64,000 nt of DNA from Streptomyces sp. NRRL B-1347 (GCF_000720325.1 NZ_JOJM01000003.1:434001-498000); one strand, 5' to 3'. Counted from the first letter of the stretch, positions 1 to 11,035 are shown. Numbers and translations: made by a program. The notes: generated by a model not told the origin, from the letters alone.

Positions 1-127
1 GAGGCACCAGAGATTCCACTGCGAGACCGCACACTTTCTGTAGCCTCTCTGAGATACGGCCACCGAATTCGCTCGCTTACCGACCTTGAAGAAACTCAAG
101 GAAACAGCGCACGCATAGACCGAACGA

Positions 128-156
128 GCCCTTTCCCGCGAACGCGAGAAAGGGGC
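128..156 (-). terminator. Hairpin downstream of the first gene
   Basis: An inverted repeat (arms ccctttc and gaaaggg, closed further by cgcg/cgcg around a tiny loop) lies about 50 bases beyond the stop of the minus-strand gene ending at 203. There is no clear T tract on either strand, which is common for actinomycete terminators. Read as a terminator by position and stem strength only. Confidence 0.5.
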
Positions 157-202
157 ATGGACCAGTCGGCCCACGCCCCAGGCAAATCCACCTGTCACCC
201 TT

Positions 203-991
203 CTACGATTGAGCGCTGCGGTAGATCAATTCATCGCGCGCGGCATCAAGGGCGGCAGATAGCGCGTGCCACTCCTTGACTGCCACATCCCGGGTGCGCT
301 GCACCTTGGATGACGAGTTACGCGGGCCCCCGTACATCTCTTGCGCCGTTTTGCCCATGACACCAGCTCGCCCCAGGTCAGCGGCTCCACTCGCGTGACG
401 GAGAATGCTGCGCAGCGTCGGGTAGTCGCTTCCGTCACCCCACGCAGAGCGGAAGAGCACTTCACTGTTGCTCGACAAATAGGGCGCCACCGCGAGAGTG
501 GACAGGTTGTCGGCATGAGGTATGCCGCGTGTGACCTGTTTGCCCGGTACAGCGTCAAGCTCATCGGGCGCGACGTCGAGCCGGTACCCATTCCGCGCGG
601 CAGCGTCCCGCACCGCCCAGTAGTGAATTGTTGAGCGAGTGACGACGATCGTCTCGCCATCCCGACGAACGTACTGCCAGGCCGAAGGCTCACGGTTTTC
701 CACCCAGACGGCTGATATCTCGCACGTGGCGGTGATTTTCTCCAGACGTTTGGCGAATATCAGGACCGCATCTTGCGTGACGTCGTCACTCACATCGTCC
801 GTGCCATACGGCGCGATGCCACCCCTCAGGACACTCGCGCTCCCATCCATCCGCTTGCGCGAACGCGTGGAGTCGACGGTGCGGCAGTACCCACGCGCAA
901 TCCTCCGGAGATCAGCGAAATCCTCCTCCGTTACGCGCTTCACGGCTTCCGCCGTGACTCCTCCCGCGCGGCGGTCAATTGAATTGGGCAC
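203..991 (-). CDS. Unassigned protein with weak sigma-factor-like features
   Basis: About 262 residues from a GTG at 991, chosen because a GGAG sits six bases upstream; an in-frame TTG at 1057 has poorer spacing. I do not recognise the family. The N-terminal half has an acidic stretch, DDVTQDAVLIFAKRL, reminiscent of the region-2 helix of ECF sigma factors, and the C-terminal third (LRSILRHASGAADL...) could be a helical DNA-binding segment. No membrane helix or signal peptide is seen. It stands alone, followed by a hairpin. The sigma-like reading is inference and weak; a phage- or plasmid-derived regulator is equally possible. Confidence 0.55.
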   Translation of the reverse strand: MPNSIDRRAGGVTAEAVKRVTEEDFADLRRIARGYCRTVDSTRSRKRMDGSASVLRGGIAPYGTDDVSDDVTQDAVLIFAKRLEKITATCEISAVWVENREPSAWQYVRRDGETIVVTRSTIHYWAVRDAAARNGYRLDVAPDELDAVPGKQVTRGIPHADNLSTLAVAPYLSSNSEVLFRSAWGDGSDYPTLRSILRHASGAADLGRAGVMGKTAQEMYGGPRNSSSKVQRTRDVAVKEWHALSAALDAARDELIYRSAQS

Positions 992-1520
992 GATCGTCTC
1001 CGATCGTCCGTGACGCGCGCCTTGTGCGCTACGCCTCGTAATTCCATTCTCCCGCAATCCGTCATTAAAGCAAGAGAATCCGGAAGATTTTCCAGTTCAT
1101 TCCAGAGAAGTAATCATGCCCGCTTGGCATCTCGAATGCACTACGCAATTTACGCGCCGCCGAATCCCTCGAAATGCGAGAATTCAAAGTATGCAATAAG
1201 AGAGGAAGGTGCAGGTAAGGCAGACGGACGAAGCCTCTGACCGCGCCCCCCGAACTCTCCCTCGTCCGATACCCAGCAAACAGCCCGCCTCCACACCATG
1301 ACTGCAACAGCGACCACCGGTGGGCCAGTTGCAGGCTGCTCCGGCAGGGGCGCCACGGCCCGTGGCTCGCGACTTGGCCCTTAGGTGGGGCTGCCTCTCT
1401 AATGGGAAGCCAGGTGGGCTCCCGTGACGGTAGGGAGAGAGGAATGCCGAATCGACGAGGGCGCGAGAAGTGAGTTCGACTTCGCCGCGGGCGACCGTGC
1501 CGCCGGAGCTCTCAGCCTTT
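992..1520. other. Gene-free stretch between the first gene and alaS
   Basis: Open frames here on both strands are short, overlap one another and have neither a ribosome binding site nor a recognisable product. The part nearest 1060-1240 is noticeably richer in A and T than the rest of the window and could hold the promoter of the minus-strand gene that starts at 991. No repeat or RNA gene is visible. Confidence 0.4.
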
Positions 1521-1547
1521 GCTTGGGCCCGCCGAGCGGGCCCAAGC
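1521..1547. terminator. Perfect 12-bp hairpin terminator after alaS
   Basis: Arms gcttgggcccgc and gcgggcccaagc surround a CGA loop, starting six bases past the alaS stop codon. The pairing is perfect and the position is exactly where an intrinsic terminator of the minus-strand operon should be. It could act in both directions. Confidence 0.85.
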
Positions 1548-1552
1548 AAGGG

Positions 1553-4210
<2,658 letters not shown>

Positions 4211-4277
4211 GACGGCATGGCCTCACGGAAGAGTCGTGGGAGATGGGGGAAGAACACGCCGAGCCGGGCCGAGAACT

Positions 4278-4303
4278 AGGACTGAGAGGGTTCTCAGTTC
4301 TCC
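4278..4303 (-). promoter_or_regulatory. Hairpin in the alaS leader
   Basis: ACTGAGA and TCTCAGT pair around a GGGT loop, and the stem extends by a few more pairs including a G-T wobble. It lies about 70 bases upstream of the alaS start on the transcribed strand and has no T run after it, so an attenuator or mRNA-stabilising leader element is more likely than a plain terminator. Confidence 0.45.
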
Positions 4304-4341
4304 AGCTCGACGCAGGTAGCTCGCGCCCCCATGGGCCGCAC

Positions 4342-4440
4342 CTTGACTCCAGATCCGTTGATCACACCAGTGCTGCGACAGACCGTGCCCAGCCTGGGGC
4401 GGTCTGCCGCAGCACCGACTGTAGCGAATCCAGAGTCAAG
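4342..4440 (-). promoter_or_regulatory. Two-tier rod-like RNA structure upstream of alaS
   Basis: Read on the minus strand, the outer arms (4425-4440 with 4342-4357) pair over 16 consecutive positions, three of them G-T wobbles. They enclose a second stem (4400-4414 with 4371-4385) of 15 pairs with a single wobble and a 14-base loop that can itself fold. The 5' arm includes the stop codon of the upstream HAD gene. No T tract follows. It may terminate the upstream operon, control readthrough into alaS, or be an unrecognised leader RNA. It lacks the AGGGUGG-type box of a T-box. Confidence 0.6.
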
Positions 4441-5122
4441 ATCGCTTAGCGTACGAGGCCGGCCTTCGATGCCACACCTGCGCGCCCGGGCTCAGACAGA
4501 GCAGGCCAGGACCGATCTCGGACGGCTCGCTCAGCACCACCTGGCAGCCCACCGCCGCAAGCGCGTCCGGCCCGGCATACCCCCAGCCGGCTCCGGCGAA
4601 GCAGATCCCGGCCTGGTCAGCGGCCGCCCGATCGGTGAGGGTGTCGCCGATGAACACCGCGTCATGCGGAGCGACCGCGAGCCGGGCCAGGGCCAGGAAG
4701 ATCCCGTCCGGGGCGGGCTTGGGCGCCGCGTCCTCCCTGCAGACCGTCGTGTCCAGCAGGTCCAGGGCAGCTGGGGGCAGCAGCCAGGCCAGCCGACTGC
4801 GCCTCTGCAGCGTGACAAGTCCGGTGGCCGCCCCTGCCTCCTTGAGGGCCACGAGCCCTTCCATGACGCCCGGGAAGAGCCGGGTGCCCATGGCAGTGGC
4901 CAGCGCGACATCCCACCAGGTCTCGCAGAGCTCGTCCGGCTCGGTGACGCCGAGCGCGGACAGCACCTCGACCCTCGGCGTCGTCACCGCGTCGGACGGC
5001 AGGTCCGCGACGGTGATCCGGCGTCCGAGTGCGGCGGTAGCGACTCCTGCGAGGGTGGTCAGCACCGCCTGCTTGCTGTCCAGCAGCACCCCGTCCAGGT
5101 CGAACAGCACCGCCCGCGTCAC
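4436..5122 (-). CDS. HAD-superfamily phosphatase (phosphoglycolate-phosphatase-like)
   Basis: 228 residues. Motif I is FDLDGVLLD (nucleophile Asp8, acid Asp10), a helical cap follows, the motif III lysine lies in KPAPDGI and motif IV is FIGDTLTDRAA. The fold removes phosphate from small sugar or nucleotide phosphates in the cytoplasm; the substrate cannot be read from the sequence. The start overlaps the stop of the phosphoribosyltransferase gene by four bases (ATGA), so the two are translationally coupled. Neighbours (LOG, PRTase, nucleotidyltransferase) suggest a nucleotide monophosphate or phosphosugar substrate, which is inference. Confidence 0.85.
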   Translation of the reverse strand: MTRAVLFDLDGVLLDSKQAVLTTLAGVATAALGRRITVADLPSDAVTTPRVEVLSALGVTEPDELCETWWDVALATAMGTRLFPGVMEGLVALKEAGAATGLVTLQRRSRLAWLLPPAALDLLDTTVCREDAAPKPAPDGIFLALARLAVAPHDAVFIGDTLTDRAAADQAGICFAGAGWGYAGPDALAAVGCQVVLSEPSEIGPGLLCLSPGAQVWHRRPASYAKRS

Positions 5123-5667
5123 GAGACTGCCCTCGAGGTCCCCCCGGGCAGGTCGTCCTCGGTCAGCAGCGGGCGCAGGGTGACGCCATGCTGGCTCAAC
5201 AGCAGCCTGCCGCCCAGCGGCCGCTCGAGGACGCAGAGCGCGTCGGCCACCGGGGCTCCCGCGACGCGCAGCATCTGGACCATGGCCAGCAGCTGGCCCC
5301 CGGAGCGGACCACGTCATCGACCAGGACGACCCGCCGCCCCTCAACCGTCGGTCCTTCGACTTGCCGCCTGGCGCCGTGGCGTTTCGGCAGCCGTCGTAG
5401 GAACGCCGCCGGGAGTCCGGTCACTGCGGACAGAGCGACGACGAGGGGGATCCCTCCAAGCTCCACCCCTGCCAGCACCTCGGCGCCCTTAGGGATAAGG
5501 CCAGCCATGGCGTCGACGACGTCGTGCAGCAGATGTGGGTCAGCGGCCAGCTGGTACTCGTCGAAGTACGAATCCAGCACCCGCCCGTCCGGCAGCTCGA
5601 AGGATCCGCTGACGCAGGCCACGGTGGCGATTCGGACCGCGAGGTGTCCAGCTGTGGCGACGGTCAT
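5119..5667 (-). CDS. Orotate-phosphoribosyltransferase-like protein
   Basis: 182 residues from an ATG that overlaps the LOG gene stop by four bases. The PRPP-binding signature VVLVDDVVRSGG (Asp117, Asp118) is intact. The VELGGIPLV segment near residue 68 and the flexible-loop-like lysine and arginines in LRRLPKRHGARR resemble OPRTase (PyrE) rather than purine PRTases. It would exchange a base with PRPP. It is not next to other pyr genes and is embedded with LOG, HAD and nucleotidyltransferase genes, so a role outside de novo pyrimidine synthesis is likely; the base is unknown. Confidence 0.8.
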   Translation of the reverse strand: MTVATAGHLAVRIATVACVSGSFELPDGRVLDSYFDEYQLAADPHLLHDVVDAMAGLIPKGAEVLAGVELGGIPLVVALSAVTGLPAAFLRRLPKRHGARRQVEGPTVEGRRVVLVDDVVRSGGQLLAMVQMLRVAGAPVADALCVLERPLGGRLLLSQHGVTLRPLLTEDDLPGGTSRAVS

Positions 5668-6236
5668 GCGGCGTCCCCGTCCCCGCTGATCGACAACCCG
5701 GACAGGGCCTCGGTGAAGTCCGGTGTCGTCGGGATCTCGGTGATGAAGTCCAGCGGCCTGGTCGGCGACTCGAACAGCCACTTCTCCTGTCTGAGGAACG
5801 ACAGCAGGTTCAGCGCGGCCGATCCCGTGATCCAGACGGGGAGGCGCCGGATGTTGCCCGCGTAGTAGAGGGCGGCGGCCAGTTCGTGCAGAGTGCCGAC
5901 CCCGCCGCCCATCGCTACGACCACGTCCGCGTGCTCGAAGTAGTGATCGAGCCGAGCACCGAGCGTCTTGAGATGGGTCGCCTCGGTGACGTACTTGTTG
6001 AACTCGCCCCACTCCGTGCGCTTGCCCGCCAAGGTCAAGGCTGCGACGGTGCCGCCCTTGGCGGCGGCACCGCGGGCGGCGGCCTCCATCATGCCGTTGT
6101 AGCCGCCGTGCAGCAGTGAGAACCCGGCCGCCGCCAGCAGCCCGCCGATCTGCTCGGCCATGCGTTCTTCGGGATCGGACGGCGGGACGACACCGCCGAG
6201 GAACACCGCGATCCCGCTCTCGCCTCTCGTGGTCAT
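5664..6236 (-). CDS. LOG family protein (nucleoside 5'-monophosphate phosphoribohydrolase type)
   Basis: 190 residues, a complete Rossmann-like LOG domain. The family signature is present as MGGGVGTLHE (residues 109-118) with the catalytic glutamate, and the conserved arginine lies in GARLDHYF near residue 95. HGGYNGMMEAAARGA near residue 43 matches the first glycine-rich loop. LOG enzymes release free base from adenosine-type 5'-monophosphates (cytokinin activation in plants and some actinomycetes). Here it sits directly upstream of a PRTase, which could run the opposite half-reaction. It is coupled by four-base overlaps to both neighbours. Confidence 0.85.
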   Translation of the reverse strand: MTTRGESGIAVFLGGVVPPSDPEERMAEQIGGLLAAAGFSLLHGGYNGMMEAAARGAAAKGGTVAALTLAGKRTEWGEFNKYVTEATHLKTLGARLDHYFEHADVVVAMGGGVGTLHELAAALYYAGNIRRLPVWITGSAALNLLSFLRQEKWLFESPTRPLDFITEIPTTPDFTEALSGLSISGDGDAA

Positions 6237-7135
6237 GGCAACTCCAGGTAGGTGCGATAGGCGGTGACGGCGGGCGCCAGGCCGTCCAGGGCGCTCGGGC
6301 AGGCTCGCCGGGTCAGCGCCAGCACCCGGTCCAGGGCCGCTTCGACGTCGGCCGTGCTAGGCACGGCCGGTGAAGTGATCGCAGCGTCCAGGTCGCCCAG
6401 GCAGGCCCGGCCGATCGGGGTGAGCGCCAGCTCCTCGCGCAGGTGGTACCAACCCCAGAAGAGCGAGCCCGGGACGAGCGCGGTCTTGATCAGGTCCTTC
6501 GTCGCGGTGTGCAGCAGGTGCCATTCGGCGTAGGCGACGAACCGCTGACCACGCTGAATCCGCTTGTGCAGTAGCACCGACAGCACCAGGTGCTCGATCA
6601 GCAACTCGGTGCATGACCTGGGACGTCGGGTGCGCTCGGCGACGCAGGAACGTGCCGCGTCGGCCTGGGAGGCGGTGACGGTTCCCAGCGGCCTCTCCAG
6701 CAGCACCTTCCCGGCGACTTCCCGGCGGATCATAGGGATTCGGGACGCGGGAGCGAGATAGAGATCGACCTGCTGCATCACGCCTTCGTGCTGCACGAGG
6801 AAGACGTACCCGATGCCGCCTAGGTCCGCGACGATGGTGTCGCGCCAACCAGGCAGCAGAGCACCGGCCGCGACCGTCATCAGGTCGTCCAAGGCCGCGG
6901 CGAACGCGGGCAGCGCCCCGTCATGGACGCCGACGAGGAAGTCCACGTCGGAGAGCCGGTCGGCGGTGCCTGAGGCCAGCGACCCGCGGACGATCAAGTG
7001 CTTCACCTTCGGGGACAGGGCGAGGAGTTCGGCGATGCGGGTCAGCAGCGGCAGCTGCCGGGGCCGGTTCGCCTCGGTGAGAGCGGCCAGCTTCAGTTCA
7101 TCGGGTGCCGGAGGCACGGGCAGAGCAGTGGGCAT
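6233..7135 (-). CDS. Nucleotidyltransferase-domain protein
   Basis: 300 residues from an ATG at 7135 preceded by GGAA. The pol-beta-type nucleotidyltransferase motif is clear: GS at 51-52, G56, and DVD at 63-65, with the third acidic residue probably in QQVDLYLA near 126. The C-terminal half is all-helical with conserved aromatic residues (WGWYHLREEL). Such proteins transfer NMP to small molecules, proteins or RNA ends; minimal versions also occur in toxin-antitoxin and antibiotic-modifying enzymes. The stop overlaps the LOG start by four bases. Substrate unknown. Confidence 0.75.
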   Translation of the reverse strand: MPTALPVPPAPDELKLAALTEANRPRQLPLLTRIAELLALSPKVKHLIVRGSLASGTADRLSDVDFLVGVHDGALPAFAAALDDLMTVAAGALLPGWRDTIVADLGGIGYVFLVQHEGVMQQVDLYLAPASRIPMIRREVAGKVLLERPLGTVTASQADAARSCVAERTRRPRSCTELLIEHLVLSVLLHKRIQRGQRFVAYAEWHLLHTATKDLIKTALVPGSLFWGWYHLREELALTPIGRACLGDLDAAITSPAVPSTADVEAALDRVLALTRRACPSALDGLAPAVTAYRTYLELP

Positions 7136-7182
7136 GAACGGTTCCTTCCGGGCTGAGGGACGCGCGGACAGAGGAAACGAGG

Positions 7183-8031
7183 TCAGCGGGCGGCGCGGGC
7201 CAGGAGCTTGTCCTTCACGGCCCTCCACCGGTCGGCGGCCTCGGCGTCGCCGAGCGCGGTGTGCAGGTCGGCGATCAGGTCGTAGCTGGTGCCCTCCGGC
7301 AGAGCGACGGAGTAGAACAGCCGAAGCAGCAACTGTTCGGCTGCGTCCACGTAGCCGAGGTCCGCCAGGCAGCGCGCGGCGGCCAGCTTGTCCGCCAGCT
7401 CGGCCCGGGAAGCTCGCGGCAGCGGCTCGGCCGCTGCCGGAAGCACCTGTGCCCGCTTGGCGAGGTGGCCGTAGGCGTCGTCGGCGTAGACGTCCGCGAT
7501 CAGGTGGATCCGGTCCGGGCCGAGCAGATTGCAGACCCCGTGGGGAAACGTCGGGGTCAGCCGCCAGATCCGTCCACCGGCCAGGTGGACCTTGGCTCCA
7601 CCGGTGACCAGGAACGCGGAAGAGTTGGTGTGCAGCGGGATGTGCAGGCGGTGCCGTTCAACCTGCTCGAGCTCGTCGTAGTCCCGGTGTTCCCAGAGGA
7701 ACGCGTTCGCCTCCAGCCGTGCGAGCCGTACCCACATGTACGAAAGGCCGAGATCGGACAGCAGTCCAGCTGTCGTGGGCATCTGGGCCAGCAGGTCAGT
7801 GGGGCGAGCGGTGCAGTCGCCGATTCGCACATCGGCGGCTTCGCCGGTTTCGTTCATCAGCGACGTGGTCCACCAGCCGCCGGACTGGTATTCGTCATAG
7901 GCGGCCTTCCAAGGGGCCTGGGCGGTCAGGGCCTCGTGGCGCAGCCGCTCGACCAACGAGCCGTCGAGCTGGTCCAACTGAGCGACCTGACCGGACAGGG
8001 CATGCGGAGTCCGTACTTCGTCGTCATTCAT
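7183..8031 (-). CDS. Aspartyl/asparaginyl beta-hydroxylase-like 2-oxoglutarate dioxygenase
   Basis: 282 residues, first gene of the minus-strand operon; the start at 8031 lies just after GGGACGTC. The Asp/Arg_hydrox fold is recognisable: likely iron ligands His115 (LWEHRDY) and His164 (FPHGVCN), the RHRLHIPL strand at 126-133 and Arg174 in DRIHLIAD for 2-oxoglutarate. Human AspH uses the same two-histidine arrangement. The C-terminal 80 residues are an extra helical region absent from minimal members. It could hydroxylate a free amino acid, a peptide, a carrier-bound residue or a protein; the sequence does not say which. Confidence 0.8.
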   Translation of the reverse strand: MNDDEVRTPHALSGQVAQLDQLDGSLVERLRHEALTAQAPWKAAYDEYQSGGWWTTSLMNETGEAADVRIGDCTARPTDLLAQMPTTAGLLSDLGLSYMWVRLARLEANAFLWEHRDYDELEQVERHRLHIPLHTNSSAFLVTGGAKVHLAGGRIWRLTPTFPHGVCNLLGPDRIHLIADVYADDAYGHLAKRAQVLPAAAEPLPRASRAELADKLAAARCLADLGYVDAAEQLLLRLFYSVALPEGTSYDLIADLHTALGDAEAADRWRAVKDKLLARAAR

Positions 8032-8225
8032 GACGTCCCTCTCGAGCTCGCGCCCCGGAACCGATGAGGAGGGGCGGCGGCGGATGGGGATCCAGGCGCG
8101 ACACGTCCGGCCGGATGCCCGGTTCACCGTCGGAGGAGCCATCCGATGTTGACGAGGGTTCGTCGACCGGACGCGTCGCCGTCACTAGAGTGAGCCGACG
8201 CCGTTGCCACAGGTAGTGAGAGGTC

Positions 8226-8266
8226 CTCGCCCGCTCTGGGCGGTGACACCGCCCAGAGCGGGCGAG
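8226..8266. promoter_or_regulatory. 18-bp perfect dyad in the divergent intergenic region
   Basis: The arms 8226-8243 and 8249-8266 are exact inverted complements around a TGACA centre. The dyad lies midway in the 345-base gap between the minus-strand operon (start 8031) and the XRE/TPR regulator (start 8377), so both promoters flank it. It may be an operator for the regulator, a bidirectional terminator or insulator, or a remnant of a small palindromic mobile repeat. No other copy was noticed in the window. Confidence 0.55.
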
Positions 8267-8376
8267 CAGGTCGCCCGGCAGCGGGGGTTTCACCTTCCGG
8301 TGGAGCAGGCAAGCAGTGTTCAGTCAGCATCAGCGGCGCAACCTGGCGCCGTCCGCGCGCCGTTGGGGAGGGTCCC

Positions 8377-9945
8377 ATGAGAGCCGCAGCAGCCAGACGT
8401 TCACAGCCGGTCCACGACGTCTCCTGCGGACGGGCCCTGCGTGAACGCGCGCTGGGCCAGACCGGCGCCACCGACCCCGCCTCGCCGCTCGTGGTCGCGC
8501 GGATCGCCGCCGCGATCCACGACCACTGCGGTCATCATCTGCTCAAGTGCCGTCGCCTCGCGATGGGCTGGACCGTCGCCCAGGCAGTGGCCGCTACCCA
8601 CGAGCTCGTCCGCGACGCAGGCCTACGCAAGGTCGGTCTGTCCGACCGCTCGTGGAAGGACTGGGAAGCCGGCCACCCGCCCAGCCCCGACTATCAGGAC
8701 CTGCTGTGCCGTCTGTTCAGCACCCATCCTGTCTCGTTGGGCTTCGCCCGCGACTACTCGCCGCCAGAGTCTGATCGGCTTTGGAGCGGAACCAGTACGG
8801 GTGCGACACTCCCCATAGGGCAGGCAGACGCTGGCGGAACCAGCCCGGACGACGGGACGGAGGTGGCGGAGACGAAGCGTCGCGACGCGGTGAAGCTAGC
8901 GGGACTGGCCCTCACGGCCCCGGCCACCGCGGCACAGATTCTGGAAGCCGCCGCAGCCGAAGCGATGGAATTCACCCGGCAGGCCGAGGCGACCTCGCTC
9001 GGCTCCGGCACCCTCGACCATCTCGACCTGGCGGTCACCGAGTTCCACCGCGCGTACTCCCTAAAGCCCCCGGACAAGGTCTTCGAGGCCGCCCTGGACT
9101 ACCGCCGCAAGGTCGACCGGTTCCTCAAGGACGACCACACACACCGCCAGGAGCGCGACCTGCGGGCGTACGCCGGGTGGCTGTCCGAACTCCTGGCGTG
9201 GCTCGCCCACGACCTCGGGAACGCGGGCACCGGGCTCGCGTTCGCCACCGACGCGTTCGTCCAGGGCCAGCAAGCCGGACACGGCCAGCTGTGCGCGTGG
9301 GCCATGGACGCCGCCTCCTCGATCAACCTGTACGAACAACGGCCCGTCAAGGCCCGCGAAGCCGCCCTCGCCGGCCTCAGCGAAGCGCCAGCCGGGCATC
9401 CGCTCACCGTGCGGCTGCATGCCCAGGCCGCCAGGGCTGCCGCCGCCGATGGCGACTCGGAAGGATTCACCGCCGCTTTCCACGCTGCCGAGGACGCCTA
9501 CCGGGCCCTGCCGTCCCGCCCGCCCAGCTGCTTCGGCTTGGACACCGCTCCACTCGCCGACTATGCCCTCACCTCCTATCCGGCGACCGCGTTCATCTGG
9601 CTCGGCGAGGCCGAACAGGCCCGCGACGCCGCCGAACACGCCCTGCACATCTACGAATCGGCGCCCGAAGCCTCCCGATCGCCCAGCCGCGAGGCAATCG
9701 CTCGCATCGACCTGGCCCTCGCCCACGCCCAACTCGGCTCCCCTGACGACGCCGTGGCCCTCGGCCACCAGGCCCTCGGCTCCGCGCGGGTGGTCGACTC
9801 CGTCCGCAACCGGGCCGCAGACCTCACCGCCTGCCTGACCCGCCGCTATCCCCGCCAGTCCGCAGTCCAAGGACTGCGTGAACGGCTCGCCGCCCTGGAC
9901 GCGGCCGCCCGCCCTGCCCTGCCCGCAGCAGCGACTGGAGCGTGA
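8377..9945 (+). CDS. XRE-type regulator with C-terminal TPR-like domain
   Basis: 522 residues. Residues about 40-130 hold a helix-turn-helix-like segment (IAAAIHDHCGHHLLKCRRLAMGWTVAQ... then SDRSWKDWEAG), and from about 190 a TAT-like phrase (KRRDAVKLAGLALTA) leads into a long all-helical repeat region with alanine-rich TPR-like helices. This architecture is typical of Streptomyces regulators that sense a ligand or peptide through the TPR part. The stop lies 11 bases before the ATG of the ASCH gene, so the two form an operon. Its divergent position makes it the likely controller of the operon at 1553-8031. Confidence 0.8.
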   Translation: MRAAAARRSQPVHDVSCGRALRERALGQTGATDPASPLVVARIAAAIHDHCGHHLLKCRRLAMGWTVAQAVAATHELVRDAGLRKVGLSDRSWKDWEAGHPPSPDYQDLLCRLFSTHPVSLGFARDYSPPESDRLWSGTSTGATLPIGQADAGGTSPDDGTEVAETKRRDAVKLAGLALTAPATAAQILEAAAAEAMEFTRQAEATSLGSGTLDHLDLAVTEFHRAYSLKPPDKVFEAALDYRRKVDRFLKDDHTHRQERDLRAYAGWLSELLAWLAHDLGNAGTGLAFATDAFVQGQQAGHGQLCAWAMDAASSINLYEQRPVKAREAALAGLSEAPAGHPLTVRLHAQAARAAAADGDSEGFTAAFHAAEDAYRALPSRPPSCFGLDTAPLADYALTSYPATAFIWLGEAEQARDAAEHALHIYESAPEASRSPSREAIARIDLALAHAQLGSPDDAVALGHQALGSARVVDSVRNRAADLTACLTRRYPRQSAVQGLRERLAALDAAARPALPAAATGA

Positions 9946-9956
9946 AGGAGGCCCCG

Positions 9957-10289
9957 ATGGCTGAGTACACCCTCAACATCCGCAAGCCCTACTTCGATCT
10001 GATCGCCAGCGGCGCCAAGACCATCGAGGTCCGCGTCGGCTACCCCAAAATCCGCAAGATCGAAGCCGGCGACTTCCTGCGGATCAGCTGCGGCGACGAC
10101 ACGCTAACCACCCGCGTCACCGAGGTGAAGGAGTACGAGTCCTTCGAGACAATGCTGGAGTCGGAGGAGGCGGCAGCGATCGGCGACCCGGACATGCCCC
10201 ACGACCAGCTCGTCACCGCGATCCGCGACATCTATCCTCCCGAGAAGGAAGCCCTCGGCGTCTTCGCCCTCCATCTCATCCTCGCCTAA
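9957..10289 (+). CDS. ASCH-domain protein
   Basis: 110 residues. The ATG at 9957 follows a textbook AAGGAGG (9945-9951) that overlaps the stop of the upstream gene. The opening (LNIRKPYFDLIASGAKTIEVRV) matches the ASCH/PUA-like fold, with the basic loop YPKIRKI and the strand GDFLRISCGDD. ASCH proteins bind RNA or modified nucleosides, and one small group hydrolyses N4-acetylcytidine. Linkage to a regulator facing an alaS operon fits an RNA- or nucleotide-related job, but no activity can be assigned. Confidence 0.8.
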   Translation: MAEYTLNIRKPYFDLIASGAKTIEVRVGYPKIRKIEAGDFLRISCGDDTLTTRVTEVKEYESFETMLESEEAAAIGDPDMPHDQLVTAIRDIYPPEKEALGVFALHLILA

Positions 10290-10332
10290 GAACTCCTAAC
10301 GCAACGTAGGTAGCCGTGTCCTCCTGATGTGC

Positions 10333-10597
10333 TCGGCGGTTGTTTGAGTGTGAGCAAGCGGAACCCTCAACCCTGGCTGGTCGATGACGAGTTGTGGGCG
10401 AGAATCGGGCCTCTGCTGCTGGCACCATCGCCTGGGGGACGGTGGCCGGGCCGGAAGAAGGTGTTGGATGACCGTTCGGTGCTGTGCGGCATCCTGTTCG
10501 TCCTCTACACCGGCATCCAGTGGGAGTGGCTGCCTCAGGAGCTCGGGTTCGGCTCGGGGATGACCTGCTGGCGACGGCTGCGGGACTGGAACAACGC
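10333..10597 (+). mobile_element. IS5-family transposase fragment, N-terminal part
   Basis: The frame encodes the start of an IS5/DUF4096-type transposase (PWLVDDELWARIGPLL, GILFVLYTGIQWEWLP, WRRLRDWNN) and stops being homologous after about 88 residues, where it runs into an unrelated WD40 sequence. The catalytic domain and the right end are missing, so it cannot move. It is probably the scar of an insertion followed by a deletion. Confidence 0.85.
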
Positions 10598-10972
10598 TGC
10601 GTCTACAGCGTGGCGTTCAGTCCGGACGGAGGTTTCCTGGCCAGCGGCGGGGGTGACAAGACGGTCCGCCTCTGGGACGTGAGCGACCCTGCGGCGCCGA
10701 AGCCGGCGGGCCGGCCGATGACCACCACGGAGGAGGTCTACTCCGTAGCCTTCGCCAGGGGTGGAAAACTCCTCGCCGGGGGATGCAAACACGGGAAGGT
10801 CCATCTCTGGAACACGGCCACCCCGGCGAAGCCGATACCACTCGGCACCGTGCTGACCACCCCGCACACCCTGAACTCCATCGCCTTCGCCACAGCCGGC
10901 GAGCTTCTCGCCGCAGGCTGCAACGACCGGACCATCCGGCTCTGGGAGATCACCCGCCCGGTCAGCCCTTGA
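10594..10972 (+). pseudogene. Truncated WD40-repeat protein gene
   Basis: About 125 residues of WD40 repeats remain: VYSVAFSPDGGFLASGGGDKTVRLWD, then two more degenerate blades (VHLWN and IRLWE) and a natural stop. The 5' part, which would have held an N-terminal domain and other blades, has been replaced by the IS5 fragment. There is no ribosome binding site for the remainder. WD40 tails of this kind occur on large Streptomyces NTPase or kinase proteins; which one was lost cannot be told. Confidence 0.8.
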
Positions 10973-11035
10973 GACTTGCCGGAAGCCATGCAGCCAGGCG
11001 ACGCTCCGCTCGATCACCCCGTCGATGGGAACCCC

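Noticed and set aside
4211..4435. T-box riboswitch upstream of alaS
   Set aside because: No T-box consensus or specifier loop is recognisable; the stems are present but the type cannot be assigned.
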